From assembly GCF_014596945.1 (NCBI RefSeq), contig NZ_JACVXB010000001.1, positions 866,314-930,313 of the forward strand: 64,000 bases of DNA, written 5' to 3'. The translations under genes and the position numbers were made by a program. The DNA comes from Aestuariibaculum sediminum. GTDB lineage: Bacteria > Bacteroidota > Bacteroidia > Flavobacteriales > Flavobacteriaceae. Position 1 is the first letter of the stretch, and each line of letters begins with the position of its first letter. Positions 1 through 9,653 of the stretch are shown here, one piece after another. The notes under the pieces are model-generated. The model saw only the letters and a program-made list of their open reading frames with translations. It was not told the DNA's origin and did not search any database.

Positions 1-328
1 GCGCCTGAATACTTTGTGCGGCATCTACAATAAGAAGAGCACCTTCACAGGCTGCAATAGATCGCGATACTTCGTACGAGAAATCGACATGGCCTGGGGT
101 GTCAATAAGATTTAAAATATAGTGTTCACCCTCATAGATGTAATCCATTTGAATGGCGTGCGATTTAATAGTAATTCCACGCTCGCGCTCCAAATCCATA
201 TTATCTAATAGCTGGTTTTGTTTTTCTCTTTCGGTCACCGAACCAGTATAATCTAATAGGCGATCTGCAAGTGTACTTTTCCCGTGATCGATATGCGCAA
301 TAATGCAAAAGTTTCTAATATTCTTCAT
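1..328 (-). CDS. lepA: Elongation factor 4 (LepA), 5' part only
   Basis: The reverse strand starts with ATG at 328 and encodes a translational GTPase N-terminus: the G1 loop [15 protein letters not shown], the switch I segment ERERGITIK and the G3 motif [12 protein letters not shown]. This wording is diagnostic of LepA/EF4, the ribosomal back-translocase that helps stalled or stressed ribosomes, rather than EF-Tu or EF-G. Only about 109 codons lie in the window; the rest continues past base 1. A TATATTTG promoter element lies upstream at 357-364 on the same strand. Confidence 0.93.
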   Translation of the reverse strand, partial: MKNIRNFCIIAHIDHGKSTLADRLLDYTGSVTEREKQNQLLDNMDLERERGITIKSHAIQMDYIYEGEHYILNLIDTPGHVDFSYEVSRSIAACEGALLIVDAAQSIQA

Positions 329-356
329 AAACGAATCTAAACCTAGATATAATTTG

Positions 357-364
357 CAAATATA
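357..364 (-). promoter_or_regulatory. Bacteroidota -7 element (TATATTTG) for lepA
   Basis: Read on the minus strand the octamer is TATATTTG, an exact match to the Bacteroidota sigma consensus TAnnTTTG, about 29 bases upstream of the lepA ATG. No clear -33 TTG box was identified. Confidence 0.55.
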
Positions 365-530
365 GATGTTTTCAAGTAGTATATCTCAATATTTATTAGA
401 CTTGTTATCATTGTCTATTCATAAATTAACTTTTGACAATAATTATGATAAGGAAAATGTTTATTTGATACTTTAGTTTAAACTTTTACCTACATTTATT
501 GTCCAAGCAAAGGATTATTAAGTTAGGTAA

Positions 531-2981
531 ATGCAAAATCATTTTATAAAAACTTTAAAAGGTTTGTTTTTAGTTGTTTTGGCGATTATTTCAACAACTG
601 TAATGTATTCTCAAACCGAAAATAAGCTTCCCAGTATTGAAAAAGTGTATGTGCACACCGATAGGTCTAGTTATACTATTGGTGAAACCCTGTGGTACAA
701 AGCGTATTCTGTTTTGGCTTATAATAACCTGCTTATCGATCAAAGTAAAGTGCTTTATGTGGAATTAATTTCTCCCAGTTCCAAAATTATAGCCCGCAAT
801 AAAACGAGGTTGGAAAGTGGTTTGGGACATGGTGATTTTAAGTTGTCGGATTCTTTAGGTGTTACCACCGGTGGTGTATATCAGTTAAGAGCTTACACGA
901 ATTGGGATCGGAATTTTGGTCACGATTTTGTGTTTGAAAAAACTATAGAAATTATAGACGTATTTAACGATGGCATTCAGAAAACGGAAGACAAAGAGCG
1001 CAGGCGGAAAAAGGAAACAACTCAAACAGCTGTTCTGGAAAAACCTAAATATAATTGTCAATTCTTTCCGGAAGGAGGAAACCTTGTAGAAAACATAACC
1101 AGCCTTGTAGCTTTTAAAACTTCCGATCAAAATGGCAATCCAGTCGAGGTAAAGGGGCAAATTTTTGACAGTGAAGGCGATTTAATTACTATGTTTTCCA
1201 GTATACACGATGGCATGGGGCGTTTTCAATTTTTGCCCCTGCCTGGTATGAAATATAAGGCCGAACTAACTTTTAAGTCAGGTGAAAAACAAGAGTTTTT
1301 GTTGCCAGAAATTAGCGAAACGGGTTTATTATTAAGTATGCTTAAGGTAAAAGGTAAGGATGTGGTTTCTGTAAAAACAAATGATAAAACCTTTAAAAAT
1401 AACAATGGCAAACCTATTGCTGTTGTAGCCAGAGTAAGAGGTGTTACTTATTTTCAGGGCGAATTAGCTTTTAATGAAAAGCAGATTTTTTTTGAATTAC
1501 CGAAAGAAAAAATCCCAGAAGGTATCTGTCAGGTTACTGTATACGATGCACAGGGAATTCCGCAAAGCGAGCGCTTAGTTTATATCGATAAAACTTCAGA
1601 ATCCGATTTAAATATTCGTTTAACAACCGATAAAAAAAGTTACAAGCCTGAAGAGCAAGTTGCCTTAACTGTAGTTGCTAAAAATAAAGCTGGAGATCCT
1701 GTTTCTGCAAGCTTTTCGGTGAGTAGTGTTGACGAAAGTAGTGTAACGGATGATGCAAAGTTTGGAACAACCATTTGTTCTTATTATTTAATGGAATCGG
1801 ATATTAGAGGTAAAGTACATAATCCTGGATTTTATTTTGATGTAAATAATAAAAAACGATTGTTGTTTTTAGATCTGCTTCTTTTAACGCAGGGTTGGCG
1901 TGATTTTTTATGGAAAAGCATTCCTGAAATAGATAAAAACCCTGAATTTAAAATAGAAAAAGGCTTTCCTGTTTCTGGTACTATAAAACAGCTTTTAGGA
2001 AATAAACCCAAAGAAAATAATAATATAACCTTGGCACTTTTAAACAAAAAAGAGGGCATGCAGTTATTTAGTGAAATTTCTGATGCTAATGGGCGATTTA
2101 ATTTTAAAGAGGTTCAATATACCGGTAAAACAACGATGCTGGTAAATGCAGTTAACCAAAAAGGAAAGGGAAGAGGTGAATTGTTATTAGATGATTTGGA
2201 GGTTAAGCCACTGGAGGTAACCTTTAGGCCAGTAACTGACCAAGATGCTGATACCTTGAGGTTTGAAGCTATAAAAAAACATGTGTACAATAAATATATA
2301 GCTTATGGTATTTCTCCCGAGAACATGCTCGATGAAGTCGAGATTATTGCTAAAAAAGAAGAACAACGACCAAGTTTATATGGCACACCGGATTATTCTT
2401 ATAAAATAGATGATAATACACCTATGTATTCTGATATTTATCAGCTTATTCAATTTTTGGTGCCAGGTGTAACGGTAACTAATGATGTGGTAAGTTTTCC
2501 TCGATTTAATGGCCCTGCACATATAAGGATAGATGATTTTGCTACTTTTCCTGATGAAAATATATCTTATCTTAATCCTGCTGATGTGGATAGAATTGAG
2601 GTGTTTAAGGGGGCAAGTACCGTTATGTTTGGACCAGATGGTGCAAATGGTGTGATTTTAATTTATACCAAAATAGGAACCGTTACCAATAATGCAGTAA
2701 AAGAATATCATTCGATAAAAAAGGAGGTAGAAGGGTTTTATGCTGCTCGCGAATTTTATTCGCCCGAAAGAGGGGAAGATGCACAATTCGATATGTATAA
2801 TAACGATACTATAAAAAACACCATGTACTGGAATCCTTACGTGCATCCTGGTGACCTTGGAATGGTTAAATTAAATTATAAAAACAGCAAACTGGAAACA
2901 AATGTTAAGGTAACTTTAGAAGGGATAACTGCTACAGGAATACCCATTGTGAAGTATACAGAATATGCCATTGAAAAGTAA
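531..2981 (+). CDS. TonB-receptor-plug domain protein with MG2-like N-terminal repeats, exported
   Basis: The 816-residue protein begins with a signal peptide (about residues 1-28, ending MYSQ). The opening segment KVYVHTDRSSYTIGETLWYK resembles the macroglobulin (MG2) domains of alpha-2-macroglobulin-like proteins. A TonB-receptor plug-like domain sits near the C-terminus (about 640-730; IDRIEVFKG-like and GANGVILIYT segments), but there is no outer-membrane beta-barrel, so it cannot be a complete TonB-dependent transporter. Flavobacteria carry many such barrel-less plug proteins of unknown function, presumably at the outer membrane. It is monocistronic and converges on the minus-strand genes after 2981. 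The precise role is unknown. Confidence 0.75.
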   Translation: MQNHFIKTLKGLFLVVLAIISTTVMYSQTENKLPSIEKVYVHTDRSSYTIGETLWYKAYSVLAYNNLLIDQSKVLYVELISPSSKIIARNKTRLESGLGHGDFKLSDSLGVTTGGVYQLRAYTNWDRNFGHDFVFEKTIEIIDVFNDGIQKTEDKERRRKKETTQTAVLEKPKYNCQFFPEGGNLVENITSLVAFKTSDQNGNPVEVKGQIFDSEGDLITMFSSIHDGMGRFQFLPLPGMKYKAELTFKSGEKQEFLLPEISETGLLLSMLKVKGKDVVSVKTNDKTFKNNNGKPIAVVARVRGVTYFQGELAFNEKQIFFELPKEKIPEGICQVTVYDAQGIPQSERLVYIDKTSESDLNIRLTTDKKSYKPEEQVALTVVAKNKAGDPVSASFSVSSVDESSVTDDAKFGTTICSYYLMESDIRGKVHNPGFYFDVNNKKRLLFLDLLLLTQGWRDFLWKSIPEIDKNPEFKIEKGFPVSGTIKQLLGNKPKENNNITLALLNKKEGMQLFSEISDANGRFNFKEVQYTGKTTMLVNAVNQKGKGRGELLLDDLEVKPLEVTFRPVTDQDADTLRFEAIKKHVYNKYIAYGISPENMLDEVEIIAKKEEQRPSLYGTPDYSYKIDDNTPMYSDIYQLIQFLVPGVTVTNDVVSFPRFNGPAHIRIDDFATFPDENISYLNPADVDRIEVFKGASTVMFGPDGANGVILIYTKIGTVTNNAVKEYHSIKKEVEGFYAAREFYSPERGEDAQFDMYNNDTIKNTMYWNPYVHPGDLGMVKLNYKNSKLETNVKVTLEGITATGIPIVKYTEYAIEK

Positions 2982-2984
2982 CGG

Positions 2985-3185
2985 TTATGTTAGTAAACTA
3001 CCGCAAATACCAAAACTAACTAATACATATAACACAGCCAGGATAAATAAAATATTGGCTGCTTTTTTATTGTTTTTTCTAACCATAAACCCAATAAAAG
3101 CTAACAAAATGGCTGGGCCTAGCATGATTGCAAGCATAATAACAATTATGCCGTTTAAACCTTGTAATTCTAATAATAAATGCAT
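2985..3185 (-). CDS. Small two-helix membrane protein, paralogue of its neighbour
   Basis: This 66-residue protein has two hydrophobic helices (about 10-35 and 45-63) around a short basic loop, RKNNKKAAN. It ends with a VSFGICGSL segment that matches the ISLGFCGSL end of the next gene upstream, so the two are tandem paralogues six bases apart on the same strand. It probably follows the radical SAM/Lgt-like pair in one transcript. No function can be assigned from sequence. Confidence 0.6.
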   Translation of the reverse strand: MHLLLELQGLNGIIVIMLAIMLGPAILLAFIGFMVRKNNKKAANILFILAVLYVLVSFGICGSLLT

Positions 3186-3191
3186 GGTACA

Positions 3192-3386
3192 TTAAAATAA
3201 TGTTAAACTGCCACAAAAACCTAAACTTATAATCAGGTAAACTACGGCGGCAATTAATAACTTTTTTGATAATTTTGGGTTTGTTTTCCTTTTTATAAGA
3301 CCAACTATTAAGAGTACGATTGGTAATCCGAAAAACAAAAATAATCCTATAAAAATGATCAATAGTAAAGCAGATTCATTTCCCAT
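3192..3386 (-). CDS. Small two-helix membrane protein, paralogue of its neighbour
   Basis: This 64-residue protein has the same layout as the adjacent 66-residue protein: an N-terminal hydrophobic helix, a basic loop (KRKTNPKLSKK), a second helix and a C-terminal LGFCGSL motif. It lies three bases downstream of the radical SAM stop codon. The conserved Phe-x-Cys-Gly-Ser tail is the only distinctive feature. Function unknown. Confidence 0.6.
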   Translation of the reverse strand: MGNESALLLIIFIGLFLFFGLPIVLLIVGLIKRKTNPKLSKKLLIAAVVYLIISLGFCGSLTLF

Positions 3387-3389
3387 AGT

Positions 3390-4784
3390 TTATATTGTTT
3401 TATTTCTAAGCTCTTCCAAACGTTGTTTTTTATCATCTCTGTAAAACAGATTCATAGTTTCAAAAGGTATAATTTTGTTATCCTTATTTACAATATGAAC
3501 ACATGATTTTTTAATGGCACGAACATCAAAATTATAAGCATCAATAAATTGCATAATTATGATTCTGAATAAATTATCGTAACCCAAATTAGGTGCATCA
3601 ATATTAGGTAAGCAACACATAATCGATTTCAGATTTTCTTCGGCAACTTCTACCGAATTTCCTGTGCTAAACAGCTCAATCATCTTACCATGCAGCTGCT
3701 CATCCTGCTCGTAAATAATGGTGTTTTTACTGTTATCGAGCAAGTCATTCGGGTTAATATATCGCGTTAACGGAAATACTTCACCATCTAATTTTAAGGC
3801 ATAACCCATTACCAAAGCATCGGGATTACACGGCACCGGCAGTAAATCGTCGGGATTAAAAATAGAGGTTTGCTCCAATATTTTTCGTCTAACCTCAGTT
3901 AGCGTCATTCTATCGGTTTCCGGATTAAAATGTTCTAATCGACCTGCAATTTGCGTGGGTTGAAATGTGACACCTCGAACGCATTTTTGCTTTATGGCAT
4001 AGTTTATAATTTTACCTATTTCATTATCATTTAAACCTTTTTGAAGCGTAACAACCAAGGTTGTCGATAGGTTTAATCTATTTAAATTTTCAAGGGCTTG
4101 CTTTCTTATTTCCCATAAGTTGGCACCACGAAGCTCCTGCAATACGCTATCTTCAAACGAATCGAATTGTAAATAGATTTCAAAATCTGGTGTATAGGTT
4201 TTTAATTTTTCTGCAAAAGCGAAATCCTTTGCAATTTTAATGCCATTAGTATTCAGCATTAAATGCCTAATGGGTAAGGATTTGGCATAGTCTAAAATCT
4301 CCCAGAATTGTGGATGAATAGTTGGTTCGCCACCAGAAATTTGAACCACATCGGGTTCGCCTTCATTTTTAACAATGGTATCGAGCATGGTTTTAATTTC
4401 CTCTAAAGTACGGTGCCTGCCGTAAGTAGGCGAGGAGCCTGCGTAACACGTTGGGCAGGTTAAATTACAGCGATCGGTAACCTCAATAACCGTTAAACAG
4501 CTGTGTTGCTCGTGGTCTGGGCAAAGTCCGCAATCGTAAGGGCAGCCGTAATGGGTTTTGGTGTTAAACGTATAAGGCGTTTCGCTGGGTTTGTTGTAAT
4601 TGCGAATGTTTTTGTAATATTCGATATCGTCGGCAATTAACACTTTACTGTTTCCGTGATCGTTACAACGTTTTAACATGTAAACCTTGTCGTTTTCAAA
4701 CACAATTTTGGCATCGACACGCTGCAGGCATTCCGGACAAAGGCTTAAGGTAAAATCGTAATAAGTATATTTTCTAGTGGGCAT
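3390..4784 (-). CDS. Radical SAM protein related to the tetraether synthase (MJ0619/Tes) family
   Basis: The 464-residue protein has the radical SAM cluster motif CNLTCPTC (Cys106, Cys110, Cys113) and the SAM-binding GGEP. A second cysteine set lies just before it (Cys81, Cys85, Cys88 and Cys96 in GCPYDCGLCPDH...C), and there is an N-terminal CPEC pair (16 and 19). This multi-cluster pattern is that of the MJ0619-like family, whose archaeal member (Tes) couples lipid chains to make tetraethers; this relation is recalled from family knowledge. Its end overlaps the Lgt-like gene start, with which it presumably forms a lipid-modifying pair. A role in pterin or thioether chemistry is the alternative. 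The radical SAM call is firm; the substrate is inferred. Confidence 0.8.
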   Translation of the reverse strand: MPTRKYTYYDFTLSLCPECLQRVDAKIVFENDKVYMLKRCNDHGNSKVLIADDIEYYKNIRNYNKPSETPYTFNTKTHYGCPYDCGLCPDHEQHSCLTVIEVTDRCNLTCPTCYAGSSPTYGRHRTLEEIKTMLDTIVKNEGEPDVVQISGGEPTIHPQFWEILDYAKSLPIRHLMLNTNGIKIAKDFAFAEKLKTYTPDFEIYLQFDSFEDSVLQELRGANLWEIRKQALENLNRLNLSTTLVVTLQKGLNDNEIGKIINYAIKQKCVRGVTFQPTQIAGRLEHFNPETDRMTLTEVRRKILEQTSIFNPDDLLPVPCNPDALVMGYALKLDGEVFPLTRYINPNDLLDNSKNTIIYEQDEQLHGKMIELFSTGNSVEVAEENLKSIMCCLPNIDAPNLGYDNLFRIIIMQFIDAYNFDVRAIKKSCVHIVNKDNKIIPFETMNLFYRDDKKQRLEELRNKTI

Positions 4785-5517
4785 GTTTTATTTTTTGAAA
4801 GATGAAAGGACTATAATACAACCAACAAATTATGCATAAAAGCTGAATACTACTTAATCCGTAAACAAAAAAGATGTTAGGTTTAATAAACTCAATGCAA
4901 AACCTAAATCCAAAATAAGCGAGCATAAAGATTTTAAACAGGTCGCCTTGTTCTAATTTGATGTTATTTTTAACGTAGTTCAAACTAAAAAATAAAACGA
5001 TTAAAAATACCAGTTCGTATAATGAGGTTGGATGCCGTAAAACGCCATCACCTAAATTCATTCCGAAAATAGAAGTGGTTTCGCAGCCATAAGTAAACTC
5101 ATTGGTTCCAGAAAGAAAGCAACCTATGCGCCCAATAAAAATGCCCATAATAATAGGAAAAACAAATAAGTCGCCAGACGATTGTTTTTCACCAATTATT
5201 TTTTTGGCTAATTCTACACCTAATAAACCACCAAACAGACCGCCCATAATGGTTTTGGTATTTAAGATGTTAATTAGGTTTATCGCTGAAAATTTTATCA
5301 ATGGATTTTCTAAAAACCCAACCAATCGCGACCCGATTAAAGCCCCTAATGCAGCTCCTAGAATAATTGATAACCGGTTTAAAGAATTGATATGATCGTG
5401 GTTTTGTTTTCTTACATAGACATAATATCGGTAGGCTACAAAAAAAGCCAGATATTCTAATACTAAATGTATATTTATAGTTATTCCAAAGAGTTCAGGT
5501 TCAAAGGGAATGTGCAA
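4774..5517 (-). CDS. Divergent prolipoprotein diacylglyceryl transferase (Lgt)-like membrane enzyme, TTG start
   Basis: The 247-residue polytopic protein has the Lgt fold signatures: GGLFGGLLG, then GRIGCFLSG...YG and the HPTSLYE motif. Two normally conserved residues differ. The His before the GGL loop (E. coli His103) is absent, since IMGGLFGG replaces the usual HGGL, and the Asn after the signature Arg (E. coli Asn146) is Cys. The first codon is TTG; no in-frame ATG lies nearby and a stop occurs five codons upstream. It overlaps the radical SAM gene by 11 bases. It may transfer a lipid from phosphatidylglycerol to something other than a lipoprotein. Confidence 0.75.
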   Translation of the reverse strand: MHIPFEPELFGITINIHLVLEYLAFFVAYRYYVYVRKQNHDHINSLNRLSIILGAALGALIGSRLVGFLENPLIKFSAINLINILNTKTIMGGLFGGLLGVELAKKIIGEKQSSGDLFVFPIIMGIFIGRIGCFLSGTNEFTYGCETTSIFGMNLGDGVLRHPTSLYELVFLIVLFFSLNYVKNNIKLEQGDLFKIFMLAYFGFRFCIEFIKPNIFFVYGLSSIQLLCIICWLYYSPFIFQKIKHAH

Positions 5518-5668
5518 GAGGTTTCTGTTTTAAAATGAAAAAGTTAAAATACATAAATGTTTTAAATATAAAATGCTGTCTATTCTGGATTTGTGTCGTT
5601 CGTCGGAAAATGGTTTTTTACTCTAAGGGTATCGTGTTGCTTTGTGATATTAATAAAACAGAACAACC

Positions 5669-7651
5669 ATGAAACACATCAAACCAACCGTACTTATTTT
5701 ATTGCTTCTAGGGATTTTTATTTATCCTGCAATTAAAGATTTTAATAGAGATAAGCATTTGCCTAACAGATATTTAAAAAAGGAACCAGACCAAAACTGG
5801 GAATATGTTAAAGACCGTCTTACGACAAATGATGGTAATGGGAGATTTATTAATAGATACAAAACTCCTATTTTATTTGAATTATATGATGCTTCTAAAG
5901 AAGATAGTTTAGCGGTTAATAATACTATAAAAGAACTAAGGGAGTTACTGCCTCACAAAACCATTGATTATTTCAACAATTATATAGGAATGTCTTCTCA
6001 GCAAGTGAGAAAATCAGGTGTTTATCATAATCTTGAAGAAGGCTATAAATACAAAGGAGACTTTAAGATTCTTGATTTAATCACGGCGACTATAAAAATG
6101 CATTTTAATGGTTACGATACAACACTTCCAAAAACTTTATTACATAGAGGAATTAGAACAGATTTAGGTTTAGGTAATTATATTTTCAGAACAAATAAAA
6201 GTGTATCTTATAACTATTTTGATGTTAATTACATATATTTTTCATTAAATGACTCTGTGCCGTTTATAAAAAAAGAGAAGCTTGTTAAATATGAAATGCT
6301 CCGCAGTTTATGCGATATAAAAGAAAATTCCAATGCTGTAAAGTCAATTGTCCCGAGTGCCGTTTTTAATAGTGCAACGTATGTTCCTATCGCCTACACT
6401 TTTACTTATCAGGATGAGTTTTTGCTTAAAAAATTGTATGCTCCGGATTTTGATGAACAATTTCAAGCGTATTTATATAAACATTATAACTGGCGTTATG
6501 CTATGCATTATTTAAGTTCTAGTGAATTAAAAGTATTCTCAGGAGTTATAATTGCCTTATTGGTTTTGTGTGTCGTTATCCTTTCGAAAGATTTCTTTCT
6601 TAGTTCTTATTTTAAAAGCAGTTATCTTAATTATTTGGTGCCTGCACTAATTATACTTTCAAGTATTTTAGGGTTAAATCGTTTGTACGATCATTTAGCT
6701 AACCCTAACTTAATTTCATATTCAGGTTGGGGTGAAGTGCTTAAGGTGTTAGTATTTGTTTTTACTCCAAGTCTGGTGGTGTCATGTTTTGTATGGGGTT
6801 TAGAAAAGCTGTTTTTAAAGCAAGGCATGGCTTTTTATGCGGTGCTTTTTTTAAAAATAGCATCACTGCTTATCGCTGTTCTTATTCCGTTCTCCATTTA
6901 TTATTATATCGTTTCAAAATATTTTGCGACTGTAGGTCTCAATGCGATGTCTATAATTAACCCTTTATTTGCTATAGCTTTAGTAGTGGCTATTGCAAGA
7001 GGTGTTTTAATATATTTAAAGAGTTATTCTGATACTATTATAAAACAAAAGGATTTAGAATTAAGTGAGCTAAAAGCATTAAATACCCAAGCCGAGCTTA
7101 AATCGTTACAATCGCAAATTAACCCACATTTTTTATATAATGCATTAAACTCTATTGCCGAGTTATCACATACCGATGCCGTTAAAACCGAGAAAATGGC
7201 ATTGTCTTTATCCGATTTATTTCGTTATTCCATAAACCGACAAGGAAAGCAAATGAGTACCGTAAAAGATGAGGTGGAACTGGTGCAAACGTATTTAGAA
7301 ATTGAACAAATTCGTTTTGGTGAGCGACTTGAATTTTCCATTGAAGTAGATAAAGGTTTGGAGACCCAACCATTACCTATGTTTTTATTACAACCCTTAG
7401 TAGAGAATGCCGTAAAACATGGTATTTCGAAATTAGAAACCAAAGGAATTATCAAATTGATAATAGAAAAAACAAAAAAGGGGTTACTTATTTCTGTATA
7501 CGATAATGGCCCAGAATTTCCCGAAGGGTTGGTAAGTGGTCACGGATTGCAATCGGTATTCGATTTGTTGCGTTTAAGTTATAAATCGCGTGCGAAGTTA
7601 AATTGGGTAAATCAACCCGAAAAGAAAATAGAAATAGTAATTGAAGATTAA
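5669..7651 (+). CDS. LytS-family sensor histidine kinase
   Basis: The 660-residue inner-membrane kinase has an N-terminal anchor (about residues 6-22), a roughly 260-residue probable extracytoplasmic region, four or so hydrophobic segments (about 288-455) and a cytoplasmic kinase core. The core has the His_kinase box NPHFLYNALNSIAEL with the phosphorylated His and the N-box NAVKHG of the ATPase domain. It is followed 10 bases later by a LytTR response regulator, the usual flavobacterial pairing. The signal is unknown. Confidence 0.88.
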   Translation: MKHIKPTVLILLLLGIFIYPAIKDFNRDKHLPNRYLKKEPDQNWEYVKDRLTTNDGNGRFINRYKTPILFELYDASKEDSLAVNNTIKELRELLPHKTIDYFNNYIGMSSQQVRKSGVYHNLEEGYKYKGDFKILDLITATIKMHFNGYDTTLPKTLLHRGIRTDLGLGNYIFRTNKSVSYNYFDVNYIYFSLNDSVPFIKKEKLVKYEMLRSLCDIKENSNAVKSIVPSAVFNSATYVPIAYTFTYQDEFLLKKLYAPDFDEQFQAYLYKHYNWRYAMHYLSSSELKVFSGVIIALLVLCVVILSKDFFLSSYFKSSYLNYLVPALIILSSILGLNRLYDHLANPNLISYSGWGEVLKVLVFVFTPSLVVSCFVWGLEKLFLKQGMAFYAVLFLKIASLLIAVLIPFSIYYYIVSKYFATVGLNAMSIINPLFAIALVVAIARGVLIYLKSYSDTIIKQKDLELSELKALNTQAELKSLQSQINPHFLYNALNSIAELSHTDAVKTEKMALSLSDLFRYSINRQGKQMSTVKDEVELVQTYLEIEQIRFGERLEFSIEVDKGLETQPLPMFLLQPLVENAVKHGISKLETKGIIKLIIEKTKKGLLISVYDNGPEFPEGLVSGHGLQSVFDLLRLSYKSRAKLNWVNQPEKKIEIVIED

Positions 7652-7661
7652 TATAGCCACA

Positions 7662-8420
7662 ATGAGTTCAAAATATAAAACCATTATTATAGACGATGAG
7701 CAGTCGGCCCGAAATCGTTTGCAACGTTTGTTGGCAATGTTTCCAAATACATTTGAAGTTATTGGTTTAGCAGAAAATGGCACAGAAGCGAGACAACTAA
7801 TTAATGATTTAAACCCCGATCTTATATTTTTAGATATTGAAATGCCCGGCCTAACAGGATTTCAATTACTGCAATCGTTAGAGGTCGTTCCAATGGTTAT
7901 TTTCTGTACAGCCTACGATCAATATGCTTTACAAGCCTTTGAAACCAACAGTGCCGACTATCTGGTAAAGCCAGTGCGTAAGGAACGGTTAGAAGTTACT
8001 ATAGATAAACTTAAATTGTTTGACAGAACTTCAAACGAAGATCTGTTGCAAAGCCTTAAAATATTATCCGAATTAAAACAGGAAACTAAAAAAACATCTA
8101 TAACTGTAAAAAAGGGAGATAAAATTGTTTTTATAAAATTAGATGAAGTCTTGTATTTCGAAGCAAAAGATAAATATGTAATTATACATACAAAACATGA
8201 GAATCATTTAAGTGAACAATCGTTGTTAAAGTTAGAACAAACCCTGCCAAAGGCGTTTTTAAGAGTACATCGAGGTGTTATTATTAATACCGATCATGTA
8301 AAAGAAGTTCAAAAATATTTTAATAACAGATATATATTAACCCTTAATACCTCGAGTAAAATCACTATAACAACCGGTAGAAGTTATGTAGAAGGTATTA
8401 AGTCGTGGATGAATTTGTAA
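7662..8420 (+). CDS. LytTR-family DNA-binding response regulator
   Basis: The receiver domain (about 1-120) has the acidic pair DDE near the start, the phosphoacceptor Asp in FLDIEMPG and the switch Lys in YLVKP. A LytTR DNA-binding domain follows (about 150-252), including FLRVHRGVIIN and the typical ITTGRSYVEGIK end. I prefer the ATG at 7662 (MSSKYKTIIIDDE) over the one seven codons upstream because the receiver starts directly after it. It is the cognate partner of the LytS kinase 10 bases upstream. Confidence 0.9.
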   Translation: MSSKYKTIIIDDEQSARNRLQRLLAMFPNTFEVIGLAENGTEARQLINDLNPDLIFLDIEMPGLTGFQLLQSLEVVPMVIFCTAYDQYALQAFETNSADYLVKPVRKERLEVTIDKLKLFDRTSNEDLLQSLKILSELKQETKKTSITVKKGDKIVFIKLDEVLYFEAKDKYVIIHTKHENHLSEQSLLKLEQTLPKAFLRVHRGVIINTDHVKEVQKYFNNRYILTLNTSSKITITTGRSYVEGIKSWMNL

Positions 8421-8477
8421 TTTTTTGTTTATTAATACCCGTTAATTAAGTACACCTAGAAATATGATATAATTATG

Positions 8478-8485
8478 TATCTTTG
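8478..8485 (+). promoter_or_regulatory. Bacteroidota -7 element (TATCTTTG) for dusB
   Basis: The octamer TATCTTTG matches TAnnTTTG exactly and lies 28 bases before the dusB GTG, in the short gap after the LytTR gene. It implies that dusB has its own promoter. Confidence 0.55.
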
Positions 8486-8512
8486 CAGCTTCAAAAAATA
8501 AGGTAACATACT

Positions 8513-9508
8513 GTGGTTAAGATTGATAATATAGAATTAGGAGAATTTCCATTGCTTTTAGCACCAATGGAAGATGTGAGCGACCCACCATTTCGTGCCC
8601 TTTGTAAAGAACAAGGAGCCGATGTGGTGTATACCGAATTCGTGTCGAGTGAAGGCTTAATTCGTAATGCTGCTAAAAGTGTTATGAAACTGGATATCTA
8701 CGAAAAGGAACGCCCTGTAGGTATTCAAATTTTTGGAGCCAATCTGGACAGTATGTTGCAAACTATTGATATCGTATCGGAATTTAAGCCCGATATTATC
8801 GATATTAACTTTGGTTGTCCAGTTAAAAAAGTTGTAAGTAAAGGCGCTGGTGCAGGTATTTTAAAAGACGTTTGTTTGATGGAGCAACTTACGGCCGAAA
8901 TGGTAAAACGTACCAATATTCCTATAACAGTAAAAACGCGTTTGGGTTGGGACCACGACTCTATTCGCATTGTTGAAGTTGCCGAACGCTTGCAGGATGT
9001 GGGGTGTAAAGCCATCGCTATTCATGGACGTACCAGAGCTCAAATGTACAAAGGTAATGCCGATTGGAAGCCTATTGCTCAGGTAAAAAACAACCCGAGA
9101 ATGCATATTCCTGTATTTGGTAACGGCGATGTTGATACCCCAGAAAAGGCAGTAGAAATGCGAGACAGTTACGGTCTTGATGGTGCCATGATTGGTCGAG
9201 CCAGTATTGGTAACCCGTGGTTTTTTAAGCAGGTAAAACACTTCTTTAAAACAGGAGAACATCTGGATCCAATAACCATAGAAGAGCGTGTGGAAGCTGC
9301 GCGTCGTCATTTACAAATGTCTATCGACTGGAAAGGTGAAACCCTTGGTGTTTTTGAAACGCGTCGTCATTACACGAATTACTTTAAAGGTATTCCGCAC
9401 TTTAAAGAATACCGAACTAAAATGGTAACCAGCGACGATCCAAAAGATGTATTTGCAGCCTTCGATGAAGTTTTAGAGAAATTCGGCGATTATCAGTTTT
9501 CAAGTTAA
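8513..9508 (+). CDS. dusB: tRNA-dihydrouridine synthase B family
   Basis: This 331-residue FMN enzyme reduces uridine to dihydrouridine in tRNA D-loops. It shows the Dus TIM-barrel motifs: LAPMEDVSD at the FMN site, the catalytic Cys in DINFGCPVKKV, KTRLGWD, the IHGRTRAQ motif and GNGDV. The start codon is GTG, preceded by a consensus promoter. Length and motifs are complete. Confidence 0.93.
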   Translation: MVKIDNIELGEFPLLLAPMEDVSDPPFRALCKEQGADVVYTEFVSSEGLIRNAAKSVMKLDIYEKERPVGIQIFGANLDSMLQTIDIVSEFKPDIIDINFGCPVKKVVSKGAGAGILKDVCLMEQLTAEMVKRTNIPITVKTRLGWDHDSIRIVEVAERLQDVGCKAIAIHGRTRAQMYKGNADWKPIAQVKNNPRMHIPVFGNGDVDTPEKAVEMRDSYGLDGAMIGRASIGNPWFFKQVKHFFKTGEHLDPITIEERVEAARRHLQMSIDWKGETLGVFETRRHYTNYFKGIPHFKEYRTKMVTSDDPKDVFAAFDEVLEKFGDYQFSS

Positions 9509-9653
9509 TTAGGGCAAATGGCAAGCCACCGCGCTATACGTTGTCGTTTTGTAACATTCTTTTCTCGATATAAATTTTACTGAATGCAATCGTAAAATTC
9601 ACTTGAACTGACTAATTTTACAAAAGCTGTCACTTCTATCGCTTTTGCAGCTC

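Noticed and set aside
531-2981. Complete TonB-dependent outer-membrane receptor
   Set aside because: A plug-like domain is present but the 816 residues contain no beta-barrel after it.
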